Shown: positions 10,733-22,131 of the stretch, in pieces | How positions within the stretch are numbered: the first letter of the stretch is position 1 | Layout of the letters: the number at the start of each line of letters is the position of its first letter | Assembly (NCBI GenBank): GCA_902729315.2 | Contig: LR746274.1 | Span: 1,550,001-1,614,000, forward strand | Length of the DNA: 64,000 nt | Reading direction: 5' to 3' | DNA from: Spirodela intermedia | Taxonomy: Eukaryota > Streptophyta > Magnoliopsida > Alismatales > Araceae | Notes under the pieces: model-generated | Told to the model about the DNA's origin: nothing | Databases searched by the model: none | What the model saw: only the letters and a program-made list of their open reading frames with translations | Translations under genes and position numbers: made by a program

Positions 10733-11768
10733 AGCACGATGGCGAGGCAGGGCCGGCGGTGACCTTCCGTCTTCTTCCTCCTCGTCGTGCTTCTATGGAG
10801 GTAGGTCAGCGGGTGCTGGGGAAGATTGACTCTGGGATCCCCCTGCTCTCTTTGTCTGGTTGATTGATTGATTCTGCGGCGTTGGTCAGAGACTACTTGT
10901 GGGTAAATTAAATTAGATTTCAGTTAGTTGTCCATTGCCTCTCTCTCTCTCTCTCTCTAGCTCTCTCCATCTGTGTGTGTGTGGGTGGGTTTGCTGTGGG
11001 AGGGGGGCAGGCTACAGGAAGAGGCGACTGTGCCGCCCTGCATGTGCCATGCCCCTCTGCTGCCGTCGCAGGTTTCCTTCCCATGGAAAGAATCCGGGTT
11101 AAGAGAGAGAGAGGAGGCGATCCGCCGCAGTGAGAGATGTGGCTACAGAGGATGCCCAAGAACAGACAAAACAAAAAAACTGACAGCTACATATCTCATT
11201 CTTCCCCAATTTGTTAGAGAGTTTCCTCGTATAGAGACCGCCCACCTGCTTCTCCATGGGGTTCATAATCTGCTTCATAATCTGATCGATCGATTCATAG
11301 TCTGCTTCACAAGATCAAGTGGAGTACCCATTAATTTGGTCCAAATCTTCTAGTTAACCCAAGAATTCTAGTAACCCGGTTCTTGGCGAGTACTGTTTGT
11401 GCTGGCACTGAATCCACCGATTTTCTTCAAGGACATGGATACCTATGGAGCAAAATATTTCCAGCATGATCAGCTCATCCAAACAGCTTTCACGGATTTC
11501 AGTAATACTGGGCCGTCTAAAGCCCCCCTAAAAACTAATGGGCCGTTTCACAGCCCGTTGACTGTCGACCGGATCCACTTCAGATCAAAATCATAGAGAA
11601 AGCCCAAACTGGAATGACCAAGTACGGTCTGCGTATGTTTCGGTAGATATCGGTTCAGGTAGGTCCCCGGAATGCGGTATCCTTACCGCCTCCCTCATTC
11701 ACCGGTAATCGCGGGGAACAAGACTCTCCCCTCCATCATCCTCCCCACGTCTCCCTCACATGCCAGAC

Positions 11769-11809
<41 letters not shown>

Positions 11810-12059
11810 ATTGCAGAGCCTGTCGTTCGACTCGTCCTCTTCCGGCCGTCTGCTCTGCAGCGCGTCCTGCCAAGATTCCTTTCTTCCGGCCGACTGTAGA
11901 TTCCTCCGTCCAGTGCACATCAATCGTCAAGCTTTCTCTCTCATCCCTCCCTCTAAGAACCCTAATCCCAGTTTCACCGGCGATGGGAGAACTGAAAAAA
12001 TGGTGAATAAACCAGACTAGAGCAAGAAAAACATCTCATACCCTAACCTGTCACCCCTT

Positions 12060-12093
<34 letters not shown>
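10733..12093. other. Convergent intergenic region (AFB 3' end / WW gene 3' end)
   Basis: Both genes point into this stretch. It holds a CT run at 10939-10968, probably in the AFB 3' UTR, a longer CT run at 11772-11808, and CT tracts just beyond the stop of the WW gene (12060-12094). I see no coding exon or RNA gene. Confidence 0.55.
11772..11808. repeat. (CT)n microsatellite
   Basis: Uninterrupted CT run of about 18 units in the spacer. Confidence 0.9.
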
Positions 12094-12095
<2 letters not shown>

Positions 12096-12866
12096 AGCTG
12101 CAGCCGAAGAAGGAGAGGAGGCCGCCGCATCTGGGGCACTTCTCCTCCGTCTTGGGGATCATGACGTACATGATGCAGGCGGGGCAGCCGGCGGCGATGA
12201 GGACCGGCGGGGACCCGTCGCCGCGGTCGGCGGCACCGCCGGAGGAGGTAGAGAACGAGGAAGAGGGTGAGGTTGAGGAGGCGACGTAGGAGCAGCAGCT
12301 GCCGTAATCGTCGTCGCTTCTGGTCTCTCCGGCGAGCTCCTCCTCGTCCTCCGCCGCCTCCTCGTCGGAGAAGCCGCCGTCGTCTTCTTCCTCGCCGGAG
12401 CTGTACCCGTTGCAGAAAAGCCCCGGGACCTTCCGAGGGTCCTCCGTCGACTTGGCGCCGGTTAACCAGTTTATGTAGTGCAATCTCCCCGTCTGCGGCA
12501 GATAGAGAAGGAGGAACTCAGACAATGTCGCCGGAGGGGAGGAAGACGACGGCGGAGGCGGCGGAGGAGGAGGAGGATGGGAAATGGCAGAGGGAAAAAT
12601 CCAGAGTGCTCCTTTGCTCAGACGCCCACAGAAGACAGGAAGATGATCGAAGATCCGCTCAATTTTTAATGGCAGAGAGAGAGGGATATAGAGAGAGAGA
12701 GAGGAGGAACCTTGAGGTCGAGGTACTGCTCCCAGTGGTAGGGGAGGGAGACGTCGGAATTCAGCTCCACAATGGCGTCGGCCGGCGGCGGCGGCGGCTC
12801 CTCTTCCGGTTTGAGGGAGCAGTTGCAGAGGGACGCCGACACGGAATCGATGCTGGGGGCCGCCAT
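12094..12866 (-). CDS. CFL1: WW-domain protein, CURLY FLAG LEAF 1-like
   Basis: Two exons, 12711-12866 and 12094-12492, join in phase 0 to 184 residues. Seen: a proline run, then a WW-like domain split exactly by the intron. Its first half ends LPYHWEQYLDLK and its second half starts TGRLHYINWLTGAKSTEDPR. An acidic Glu/Asp-rich stretch and a Ser-rich stretch follow, then a C-terminal segment with CPAC and CPRC cysteine pairs that could hold a zinc. This order matches the plant CURLY FLAG LEAF family, whose members are known to affect leaf cuticle formation by interacting with HD-ZIP IV factors. The protein is likely nuclear or cytosolic and has no signal peptide. The intron is GA/CT rich. The symbol is by resemblance; which paralogue this is cannot be told. 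Confidence 0.85.
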
Positions 12867-12875
12867 TGGAGAAAC

Positions 12876-12926
<51 letters not shown>

Positions 12927-13052
12927 AGGAAGGAAGGAAATCACGAGGAGCGATCCGCGAAGGAGACGACGGCCGGGGAATGCAGCTTAAAGCAGGGAAA
13001 CGGCCAAAAGAAGGAATCTCGTTTCTAATCAGAGGGGCATTTCATAGAGACA

Positions 13053-13087
<35 letters not shown>

Positions 13088-13905
13088 AAGCAGGGTGGGA
13101 GGGTTAAGCGCTGTTTCCGAAGCTCGGAAGTAGGGGGTTTGACCGAGCCGTCCTCTTGGGTCGGGCGAAGCCGAAAAGCCGAGATCGGATTCAATATTTA
13201 TTATATTTTTTGTGTTATTATTAACTTGTAATTCATATTCCCGCCATTTATGACGTCGATCGATCTCTTCATCGGGTGGGCCCCCGTTGATGACGTGGCC
13301 CGGCCCGGCGCGGAAAAGTCATAAACCGGGAAAAGATCACCTCTCATTGTTGTGTTTCACGAAAACCCCCCCTGAAACGTTTGACTATTACAAAAAAACC
13401 CCAGACCAGAAAATAGAAGTTACCACTTCTGGACCCTGGGCCCACTACAAATTTGAGAATTTTCGGGAGCACCCAAGGAACTTCCTTTATTTGACAATCA
13501 AAGGCATTACTGAGGACTTGCTCCTTCGTAAAAACAAAAAAACTTACATTAATTAACGATACCCCCTCACAAACAGCGTAAATTATGAACAACCCTCATA
13601 AACCTGCAAAAATCTTGATTCTCAGTCCAAAATTAATCGCAGGTAAACCCTTTTTACTCCTGAGTCTTCCCCACCCCCCCGTCTCTCTCTCTAGAAACTA
13701 TTTTTCCTTCCTCGTAATTAGCGTAATGCTCAAAGACCGAGTAACTTTCCAAGAACTCAGTAGTCTAAGTTAGATCATGAGGGGCTTATCCATAACTCAA
13801 GCGACTTCCGGGGTAGAGAGAGAGAGAGAGAGAGAGGGGGGGAGAGGGAGATAACTTTAAATGTCTACGAGTCCCATCTCGGAGTTACTCAGTTAGTCAA
13901 CGGCA

Positions 13906-13939
<34 letters not shown>

Positions 13940-14005
13940 GAGGAACCTACCAAGAGGCAGCATCCGCGCCGCAAAACCGACGGGATGCGGCGGAGGTTTG
14001 ACGGC
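12867..14005. other. Upstream region of the WW gene; 3' flank of TRAP-beta
   Basis: Contains GA tracts at 12877-12920 (probably in the WW gene 5' UTR), 13053-13089, 13816-13840 and 13910-13938. The rest is AT-rich with no coding signal I can support. Confidence 0.5.
12877..12920. repeat. GA microsatellite at the 5' end of the WW gene
   Basis: GA run beginning about 11 bp upstream of the ATG (12866, minus strand), so the mRNA leader probably carries a CU repeat right before the start codon. Confidence 0.88.
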
Positions 14006-17000
14006 TCACCGTTTCTTCTTGCTCGACTTGGCGGCGCTGGGGGGGCTCGCCACGAGGTATATGAACAGCCCCACGATGGCCAACACGGAGACCAGCGAGC
14101 CGTACTTCGCCACCAGTTTCTGCATGCATTAGGCCATCATCATCATCATCATCTCCTTCATTCGGCTTTAGAGTCAACGCGGGGGAGATATAGGGAATGG
14201 AAGGAGCTCTGGGGGGCTCACCTTCAGCTGGGTATGTGAATTTTGGAGGCGCCCGCACGGATCAGGGGAGAGAAGGGAAGAGATGGACAAAAACAGGAGA
14301 GATGTCAGAAGATTTCCCATGGAGAGATATAGTGCCGAAAAGGGGAGATGGGGTTGAGTTTCTCTGAGTTTTTTTCGGAAAGGAGGCGCTGACCCAGTTG
14401 AGCTTGTCCAACGGCGGCTTGTCGGCGAGGATGTCCAGAGGGAGAATCGGAGTCGAGTACGCCTCCTGCAACAGAGAGGGTGTCCTCACGAGATCAGACC
14501 CCACCTTAAAAGTAGGGGGGGAGGCGTTGACTTTATGTAGCCGAAGAAGATCGAGGGCGAACCTGTAGAGCTGACTTTGAAGGGACACGGAACTTGACAA
14601 AGGCGGGGGAGCCGTGGTAGAGGCCTTTGACTTTGGACTCCAGGACAAACGAGTGAGAGGAGATGGATCCGCTGGAGGGAGGCAGGTCAGTTTTGCTAAT
14701 AATAGAATTAAAGAGAAAAAAGGGAACTTTAATCCGCCAGGGAGGGATGGGCGTTGACTCTCACGTCTCCAGCTTTTCCCATGTCTTGGAGGTGCTGCCA
14801 GAGACCAGATCAAAGGTGCCCTTTTCCCAGCTGTCGTCGTTGAGAATGACATCATAGGCCGTGCTGGAAGAGGAGTTCATCAGGGAATAGTTAGTGGGCA
14901 CAGTTTTTATCTACAGGATTAAAATAAATTTCTACCAAAAAAGGTAATAAAAAATTGGTGATTCATAGGTAGAGGAAGTCACGCACGGAGGGATTTCAAA
15001 ATCATCTGAAGAACTGCATGAAATCAGGCATGAGAATTGGATTCGAGCGGCCATGAAAGCATCTTCAGAGATTCAACAGAGCTTCTGCAATATATTCTAT
15101 GATGATGATGTCATTATGACCAAGTGAGCACCAACTGGAGACGGCCAGGCATCTTCAAGATGATGAAAGTCAATGACCGGATGCGCAGAGGTTTTCATGA
15201 CTCACACAGATTCCTCATGATAGGGACTAATTTCGTTGTGGGATTCACCACATCAAAAAAAAAAAAAAAAAAAACCCTAATTTAGAAGTTTGGAGCATTC
15301 ATCATGCTTGCCAAGAACATCTCCACAGTCAACTGACCCAGTAGATGAGTTGCCAATAATTCTATAAAAAAAGGGGGGGATTTAAGGGACAAGTCACCAA
15401 ACAAGTCAAAGCAAGCAGATCGTCCAAACAAAGTTTTCTCAAAATTTCAGCAATTAATCATATTATGTTCAATGATGGCTCTGCCATGATAGTTGATACG
15501 AGTTTCAGCAATCGTACTTAAGTTTCCAAAATAATAAACAAATTCGTGCTCATAAATTGTAATCATACAGACATCATAGCAACTGGATCTTCACCAAATT
15601 TACATCCACTTGCTAAAAAGATGGTGTCAAAGGAATCAAACCAGATAGATATTCCTTTAAGTGCAGACTTGAATGGCTCCACAGAAAATATGAGTCCAAA
15701 CTCAGTGGGATTTCTCTCTGGTGTGCCAGCAATATGAATGGCGCAACATTCAAACCTAGTGAATAGCTAGCCATCATGCTTGGTAGGTGGTGTCTCTGTG
15801 ATTGATACACCTACTCCAGGCTAGCACAGTGATAGGAGATAAGAGTAATCCACAGATCGTCCATTCATTTCAAATCAGAAAAAACTTCGTTTCCTTTTTC
15901 TACTAAATCCCAATATATTATCACTGTTCATCTCAAAGCCCGGTCTCCGATTCCCAAGCAGAAAATGGTATCATACTAGAAACCAGAAGTGGTTTTTCCC
16001 AATCATACACACGAGAAGACTAATAAAGTAGTGAAAGACAGCCAGAGGGGTGGACAGCAGAACCAGTTCAAAACGCAGCCCTATTTGTGATTTACTACAT
16101 AATTCCTTTCTTTCCTCAAGGAATCTGAGATGCTAATTGTGAATGTCACCGGAAGAGGGAAGGGAAATGGAGGTGAGTGTCCATTCATGTGCGTTCTTTT
16201 GTGCCAATGGCAATGCAGCATGTTCAGTCTAATTTTTCTAAAACAAACTATCATAATACTACATGCATCCATGTTTTTCTCAATATAACAAAACCAGTAA
16301 CACAATTCAAATCATGGAACCCAGCAAAACAGATCTATAGTTGCATGCCGCCTAAAAGTGATATATGACTCTTTTCTGGTGGTAAGCACGCAAGCAAGAA
16401 AAATGCAGCACATCCATAGTTGCATGAGCATTACAGCGAAATAGGAATCCAAATGTTTTCAGGCGTAAGAGAACTGCCTCTTCACCTGAAAAGATAGCAA
16501 TCCGGTGCACGTTTAATGTATCGATCAAATTCCTAAACTGCCAATAGGGAAATGGAGACGAACAGGAGAAGAAAAAGCGGAAAGAAACATAGAAAAATGG
16601 AATGCGAATAGATAAATGGAAGCTCCTAAGAAAGCCAACGTTTAAAAGCATTGTAAATTGGTATGACAGAAAATCATACCAACGTTATGACCAGAGGCAT
16701 TTAACATAATCGAAAGACTTCGGAAATACAGAAAATCACCAAACCAACGTTACGACCAGAGGAATTTAAACAGCATGACGGATGAAAAACATCGTAATTC
16801 CACCGTTGAATCGATAGATATCACCAATTCAGAAGGGAAAACCATTATAGCCTCCATACATGTAGAACTAAATTCAGCGCATAGACGAGCAACAAACTTT
16901 AAAACAGAACGCAGCAGCCAAAGTCTGCTGCACGCTTATATACGCCTAAAGCCATCGATGTCAAAATCTCAATATGCAAACAGATCGCGACCCAAAACCA

Positions 17001-17276
17001 ACGCAAGAGCGCATCAGATTCAGTAGCACACGCGATAGATCCAAGGCCACCGCGGGAGGAAATTTCGTTTTCAAAAAAAAGAAAGTTGACTTACGCAGAT
17101 CCCTGGTTGTAAACATCAATTGAGACGGTGACCTGCTCCACCCCCGACTTGAGACGGAAAAGATCAACCTTCTTGTGCACGACCAAGAATGGCGCGTCGG
17201 AGCTTGCCCCGACGGAAGACAACAGGAGGAGGGGCGCGAGGAGAGACAGGAGAGCACTCGATCTGGTGATCGCCAT
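14006..17276 (-). CDS. Translocon-associated protein subunit beta (TRAP-beta / SSR2)
   Basis: Five exons, 17095-17276, 14765-14863, 14563-14671, 14394-14465 and 14006-14119, give 191 residues with all phases closing. Seen: an N-terminal signal peptide (MAITRSSALLSLLAPLLLL, cleaved near the SSVGASS region), a lumenal beta-sandwich domain (DVYNQGSA, then DVILNDDSW, FVKFRVPSKSALQ and EAYSTPILPLDILADKPP), one transmembrane helix near the C-terminus (SLVSVLAIVGLFIYLVA) and a lysine-rich cytosolic tail ending KSSKKKR. This is the layout of TRAP-beta, a subunit of the ER translocon-associated complex that helps some secretory proteins through Sec61. Length agrees with plant homologues. The first intron is long (2,231 bp) and carries nothing I recognise. 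An in-frame upstream Met (17396) would precede the signal peptide; Met at 17276 is better. Confidence 0.94.
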
Positions 17277-18083
17277 GGTCTCGATCTTCGAGCTCCTTCG
17301 GATCGGGGTTGCAGTCGCCTTTCCGAGAAGACGCAGGCAGCCGAGGTGGGCAGGGCAACGCCGAGTTCCCGTATACAACAGGTTAGCCCCAACCATCGAT
17401 ATCTAAAGATCCCTACAAATCATGGCCGTTGATCTAGCAATGAGCGGATAGGATTGTCAATGAAGTCAATCTGGCCGGCTATTAGAGTCGATATCTTCAA
17501 ACTAGGAAAAATGGACCGGACCATTTTAGTTATCAGGCTTTTCAGGTATAGGGCCCAATAATAATAATGGGTTGTAGGGCCCATTTAAACAAAATCGATG
17601 ATGGTCTCCAGTGGTATAATTTTTGGGTTTTAGGCCCAGGGCCAACTCTGCGAAACGGCCCATCTATGTGCTGTACCTGTCGGTGTTTGGAGATTTGCAG
17701 ACAAAACAGCCCCCGCTCAGGGAACGTCTCCAAGTGCCACCGCCGGCGGGATCTCTGAAAGATGAAGTTCTAAAGTTGTGAAGTTATGAAGTTCTTCGTG
17801 CTCCTCTCAGCGGTAATTCTGCAGAGGGATTCCTAGTGACCAGGGTAGGAAGATGGGAGATGTTGCAGAGCTCGGTCTGGTTTTCTGAAACAAGATGACA
17901 GCATCCGAGCAGCAGTGTCCTGCCGCGCAATGGCGTGGGAACTGAAGATGGACATGGACTTGCGAAGATCTCAGTCCCTTCATTAATGGAGCTCGCGTTC
18001 TACAACTAGGATGAGGACCTACTAGACTCTCTCTTTCTATCCTCTATTTGCCTCTATCTCTCCCCTATCTGTGGAGGGAAGAA
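17277..18083. other. Intergenic region upstream of TRAP-beta
   Basis: Spacer between the TRAP-beta start and the stop of the zinc-finger gene (18084). It includes CCCAATA- and GGGCC-type repeats common in this window. No coding exon is recognised. Confidence 0.5.
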
Positions 18084-18587
18084 CTACAAGTGCAGAGACA
18101 GATCGAGGTCGAGATCGACGTCGACGTGGGATTGTCGACCAGGTGGGGACGGCGAGGGTGAAGAAGACGAAGAATCGCAGGTGGCTGAGCGGACTCCCGC
18201 CGGCTGATCCAGCCGCAGGCAACAGCCATCGTAGTAGACGTAGAACACCGGCGAGGGAGGCTCGATCCACAGCGCCGGACGCAGCGGCGCTGCTGATCGA
18301 CTGGACGTACGGGAGGGAGCGGCGTCGGCGGCACGCAGGAGGGAGCCGGAAGATATGGCGCTCCCGTTCCTGCGCGCGGCGGCGGCGGCGCGTTCCCTCC
18401 GGTGAGCGTTCTGGTGACCGCCGAGAGCCTGTGATGTGGTAAACCTCCTGGAACAGTAGAGACAGTGGAATCTCCGGTTGATCGCCGGCTGCTTCCCCCC
18501 CGCCGAAGAGGACTTCGGCGATGGCGACGACGGCAGCGGCGGCTTCAGAAGAGCGAGGAACACCTCTTGCTGCTGCTGCTTCTCCAT
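18084..18587 (-). CDS. Single C2H2 zinc-finger repressor with EAR motif
   Basis: Intronless ORF of 167 residues. Seen: one plant Q-type C2H2 finger around residues 40-62 ([19 protein letters not shown], followed by QNAH), with C-x2-C and H-x3-H spacing and the plant-specific QALGGH core. A basic patch [11 protein letters not shown] follows. The C-terminus has an acidic [13 protein letters not shown] stretch, an LxLxL-type EAR motif. In this family the finger binds DNA and the EAR motif recruits TOPLESS-type co-repressors. Relatives act in floral organ, trichome or meristem development; the exact orthologue cannot be set from the sequence. The QQQQ stretch after the start comes from a CTG/CTT-rich region. 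The start at 18587 is the first ATG and gives normal family length. Confidence 0.92.
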   Translation of the reverse strand: MEKQQQQEVFLALLKPPLPSSPSPKSSSAGGKQPAINRRFHCLYCSRRFTTSQALGGHQNAHRRERAAAAARRNGSAISSGSLLRAADAAPSRTSSRSAAPLRPALWIEPPSPVFYVYYDGCCLRLDQPAGVRSATCDSSSSSPSPSPPGRQSHVDVDLDLDLSLHL

Positions 18588-18783
18588 TCCACTTCTCCTC
18601 TATAGCGGGAACCCCGTCTCCCATCCAAGCTTTAAAGAGCTCTCTGTCTCTCTCTCTCTTCGAGGGATGATCAGCATGTGTAGAAATACCTTAAATGTCC
18701 ATGATAAGTGCCGTTATTTTACGCTAAACGAGGCCCACCAACATGAGGGTAATAGGGTAAATATGCCATGGGGATGATTGTAC

Positions 18784-19012
18784 ATGGCCGATAAAGAGCA
18801 GGTGGGCGTCGCCACTTCTGCTCTGTTCTGTTTCTTCTCTGCGCTGCTCTGCTCTGCTCCGCTCCGCTGTTCCGGCACGTCCGGTGGCGTCAGTGAGGGA
18901 CCGGGAGGAGGAGGAGGGGGAGGAGACGGTGGGCTCCGCCGGGAGATTCCGACTGCCGGGGCAGCTTCTGTGGAGGGAACCACCGACGGGAGCACCGAGA
19001 TCGCTGTCGCAG
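18784..19012 (+). CDS. Possible first exon of an unrecognised plus-strand gene
   Basis: ATG at 18784 opens a frame beginning MADKEQVGVATSALFC, with a hydrophobic stretch and then a Gly/Pro-rich stretch. It reaches CGCAG followed by GTAAGA, a good splice donor, at 19012/19013. A CTT repeat follows at once, as in other introns here. I do not recognise the protein and found no second exon; the plus strand beyond is antisense to the Atos gene. It may be a non-coding transcript or chance. Confidence 0.18.
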
Positions 19013-19027
19013 GTAAGAATCCGTTAC

Positions 19028-19071
19028 TCTTCTTCTTCTTCTTCTTCTTCTTCTTCTTCTTCTTCTTCTTC
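19028..19071. repeat. (CTT)n microsatellite
   Basis: About 14 TTC/CTT units directly after a plausible splice donor. Confidence 0.9.
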
Positions 19072-19406
19072 CTCTTACCGCCGATCTGTACATCCGTTTA
19101 CTGTGATTCCGACGACTCATCCCCATCCTCGCTCAAGAACATGACGAAAGAACGGGTGACCATCGTACGTATTGAGAAATGCATATCCGTCTAATCGATC
19201 CGTCGATTTCGAGATGTTTACTTCCTGAAGGGAGAAGAAATAGGGCATCGAATTGATAGCCCTGGAATCTCTGAATAGATATCTATGTACAGTGGGGGAG
19301 AGGTTAGATCAGGATTGACTGAGATAATCACATGTACGTACAGTTTCACTCAGCCAGAAGGAAATCCTATTGAAACAGAGAAGTCTGATGTGTGTGGATC
19401 AGAGAG

Positions 19407-20972
19407 TCAGTTGCTGATGTCGAAGTACCTGGGATCCGAAGGGAAGTGGTGCTCCACTCGCAGCTGCAGTTCAAAACCAGGAGGCATTCGTTTAGAGAGG
19501 CATCTGGAAGGATTCCAACACCGTATCTGCACGGGCGGGATGATTCCAAGCGGAAATGACTATCGAATCTACTGTAGAGGATCGCAGGAACGATCCTGAG
19601 CTGTACTTCCTCCCAACTCATGCAGAGAAAACGAGGATAATAAAGATGAGGGAGAAATCGAAGATCGCAGGAGAGAAAAATGGGGGAAAATCGAGCCGGT
19701 TCGTCCTCCCAGGCCGTTTCTCAGTATAATATCTCATGAATTCATTGGTTGGACTTCATTGATTCTTGGAGGAAGAATATAATGCGGTCGTACGCAGGAA
19801 GAACTGATTCCATACCTTGCCCTCGTCTGAATCTGAATGGCGCTGGGGAAACACGACCCTGAGATCATTGTAGAGGTAGAATCGTCTTTCCTCCTGAGTG
19901 CCCGTAAGATTTCCACGAGGCGCTGAAAGGGGATTAGATTTGCACCTCTGGCTCGACTTAGAACACTTCCTAGAAAAAGGGCAGAGGAAGCGCAGGTGAA
20001 GCGCATAACGGATCGCACTAGAACAAGCAATGCCCTTATCGACCTTCAAAGAACTCCCCACAGAATCATTGGCAATTGCAAGGAACCCGTCCAGTGGACT
20101 GACCAGATGGCATTCTCGGGAATCATCAGTACAATCACAACCACCTTTTAGAGGGCTTTCTTCTTGCTCTCCGGTGCTCGACTTTAGATCAGTAGATCTA
20201 AAGTGATCATTCTCCAGATTACAGTTCTTAATCCCGTGCTTCCCCGGGTCAGCTGGAGCTCTGGAGGAATCTATGGTGATCTTTTGCCTCATAAATGTCT
20301 GCTCCAAAACCGAAAGACAGAGGAAAAGGCAATATTATGAACAGAATGACATCTGATCTAAGGATCTGCCCAGAAAGTCAATTCCCATAGCAGAAACCAT
20401 TACCGCCAAGAATAGCATGTACCTTGGTTCCCACGGGCATGTCACCAAGATCATAGTTGCAGAATAAAGTGTGAAGAGGAGTTCCTTCTGGGTTGCTGAT
20501 AACCTGTAAGAGGAACAGTTATGTACCTATCAACACGTAACCAAACCAGTTTGCAACGAGTTGATTCAGCCCACATATTTCAACCACAATTCAAACTTTA
20601 TCTCCCCGAGAAGCTGCCGGACTATGAGGCGACTTTAATCGGCGATCAGCTCAAGAGGGCAAGAGAGAGATCGTACCAGCTGAATGCATCCCTTCACAGG
20701 TATCCGGAGCCGACTCCCTGATGCACGGGAACCCTCATTTCCCGAGGTCCTCCTTGTCTTGGAGCCGGCCTTGCTCCTGCCCTGTGGCAGATTCCCCGCG
20801 AGATCGATTGATGCATAGTAGAGCAATGAGCTATCTCCATCGACACTGGTTACAGAGAAAGGAAGCTTCCTTGAGGGGGGCGAGAAACTCCCCCCAGTAA
20901 CATTCAGAATGGCTAGAAAGCCATCCAATCTCTGCAAAAAACCCATAGAACTCAGATATATATACATATTCT

Positions 20973-21020
<48 letters not shown>

Positions 21021-22131
21021 TGATCCTTGAAGGAAGGAGATGCAGAAGACAGACCTGACTGTCATTGCCGGAGGAGAAACAACCAGATAGCAGGGACTCT
21101 TCGAAGGAACCAACCAAAGACCTTCTAACGGGGAGCCCACCGGGAGTTCTGATAAACCTAACAGGCTCCAGCCCGCAGCTCCTGGTTCTTTGGGAACGAA
21201 CCCGCAAGGCCAACGGGTCAAAGCCCTCTTCCAAGGGTCTACCTCTCACCCCGAGTTCATCACCTTCTGGTGCAGATAAGAGCTCGGAGACGCCATCGCC
21301 GACTGATCCTCGCACATCTTCAGCGAACCCATGGAGGCACCCACATGTCTCCACCCTCTCTGGCCGAGATGGTCCGAGAGGAGACAAGGAGAGAGGAGAC
21401 CAGCTCGGTTCTCCCGGGGAGCCCCCAATTCCTCCACCATCTCCCCAATCTGTGTGAGCACAGGAGGGCCTCGAATCGTCACCATTGTGGAGGCCAAGGC
21501 TCAGCTTCGAGCACCTGTACAAGGCCAGCCTCAGAGGCGACCGACAGCCGCCGCCGCCGAAATTCGCCTTCTTACAGTCCTGTGACGCGAACAGGTTGAC
21601 TTCTCCGACCAAGGCGCTGAGATCGACTCGCCCTGCGCCGCCGCTGCGGCCGCCTGAGAGGTCCAACGACTCGCCGCCGAAGCTACCCCGATCGACCGCC
21701 TCCTTTACTGGGGACAGCAGCCGCTTCCTCAGCTGCCGACTGTGAGCTGAGGCCGACGAATCTCCCTGGAATGCGTTTGCCAATTGGGTCAACCCCGCTG
21801 ACTCGATTCCCACCGCCCTCAAGAGCGGAACATGAAAACCTTGTTTGACTCTGCCGCCATTTTGATCCGTCGAGTTGATCTTCAATGAGTCGAGGCTAAC
21901 GGGACCGGCGGCGCCGCTTTCCCCTTTGGGGAAGCTCCCCGGAGATCTTGGGAACTCCTTGACGGTTTTTCTCCAGCAATCTGCGACGGAGGCGCGAGAT
22001 AAACACCCGCAGACCTTATAGCCTGTGTCGGCGCCGCCGACGCCACCTGCCCGAGCGGGAGTCGGAGAAGAGGCGGTCGGCGGCGGGGCCGGCTCATCTG
22101 CGAGCTCTGCGGAAGCCTGAGGCAACCCCAT
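19407..22131 (-). CDS. Atos-family protein (DUF4210 / Chromosome_seg domains)
   Basis: Five coding exons, 21055-22131, 20677-20931, 20423-20503, 19816-20298 and 19407-19463, join in phase 0 to 650 residues. Seen: an N-terminal MGLPQ start and a long low-complexity N-terminal half. An Atos-like block follows ([19 protein letters not shown], then [11 protein letters not shown]). Next comes [20 protein letters not shown] with [19 protein letters not shown]. The C-terminal block ends [20 protein letters not shown] with a [13 protein letters not shown] tail. These are the conserved parts of the eukaryotic Atos family (animal Atossa/FAM214), annotated in plants as meiosis chromosome segregation family proteins. 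In Drosophila the homologue is a nuclear transcriptional regulator; the plant role is not established. Intron 1 (123 nt) is a multiple of three, lacks an in-frame stop and holds a GA tract. The TTG-initiated extension upstream is rejected. Confidence 0.88.
20974..21017. repeat. (GA)n microsatellite in Atos intron 1
   Basis: Inside the 123-nt intron 20932-21054. The transcript has a CU run that translates as Ser-Leu repeats if retained. Confidence 0.93.

Larger units (their letters stand above)
18588..19406. other. Upstream region of the zinc-finger gene; 3' flank of the Atos gene
   Basis: Holds the promoter side of the minus-strand zinc-finger gene and, on the plus strand, a possible first exon ending at 19012 followed by a CTT repeat (19028-19071). 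The stretch 19072-19406 is probably the 3' UTR of the Atos-family gene. Confidence 0.4.

Noticed and set aside
9892-10863. 323-residue ORF overlapping AFB exon 3 in another frame
   Set aside because: Shadow of the GC-rich AFB exon, Arg/Gly/Pro-rich with no domain; the AFB frame is clearly the coding one.
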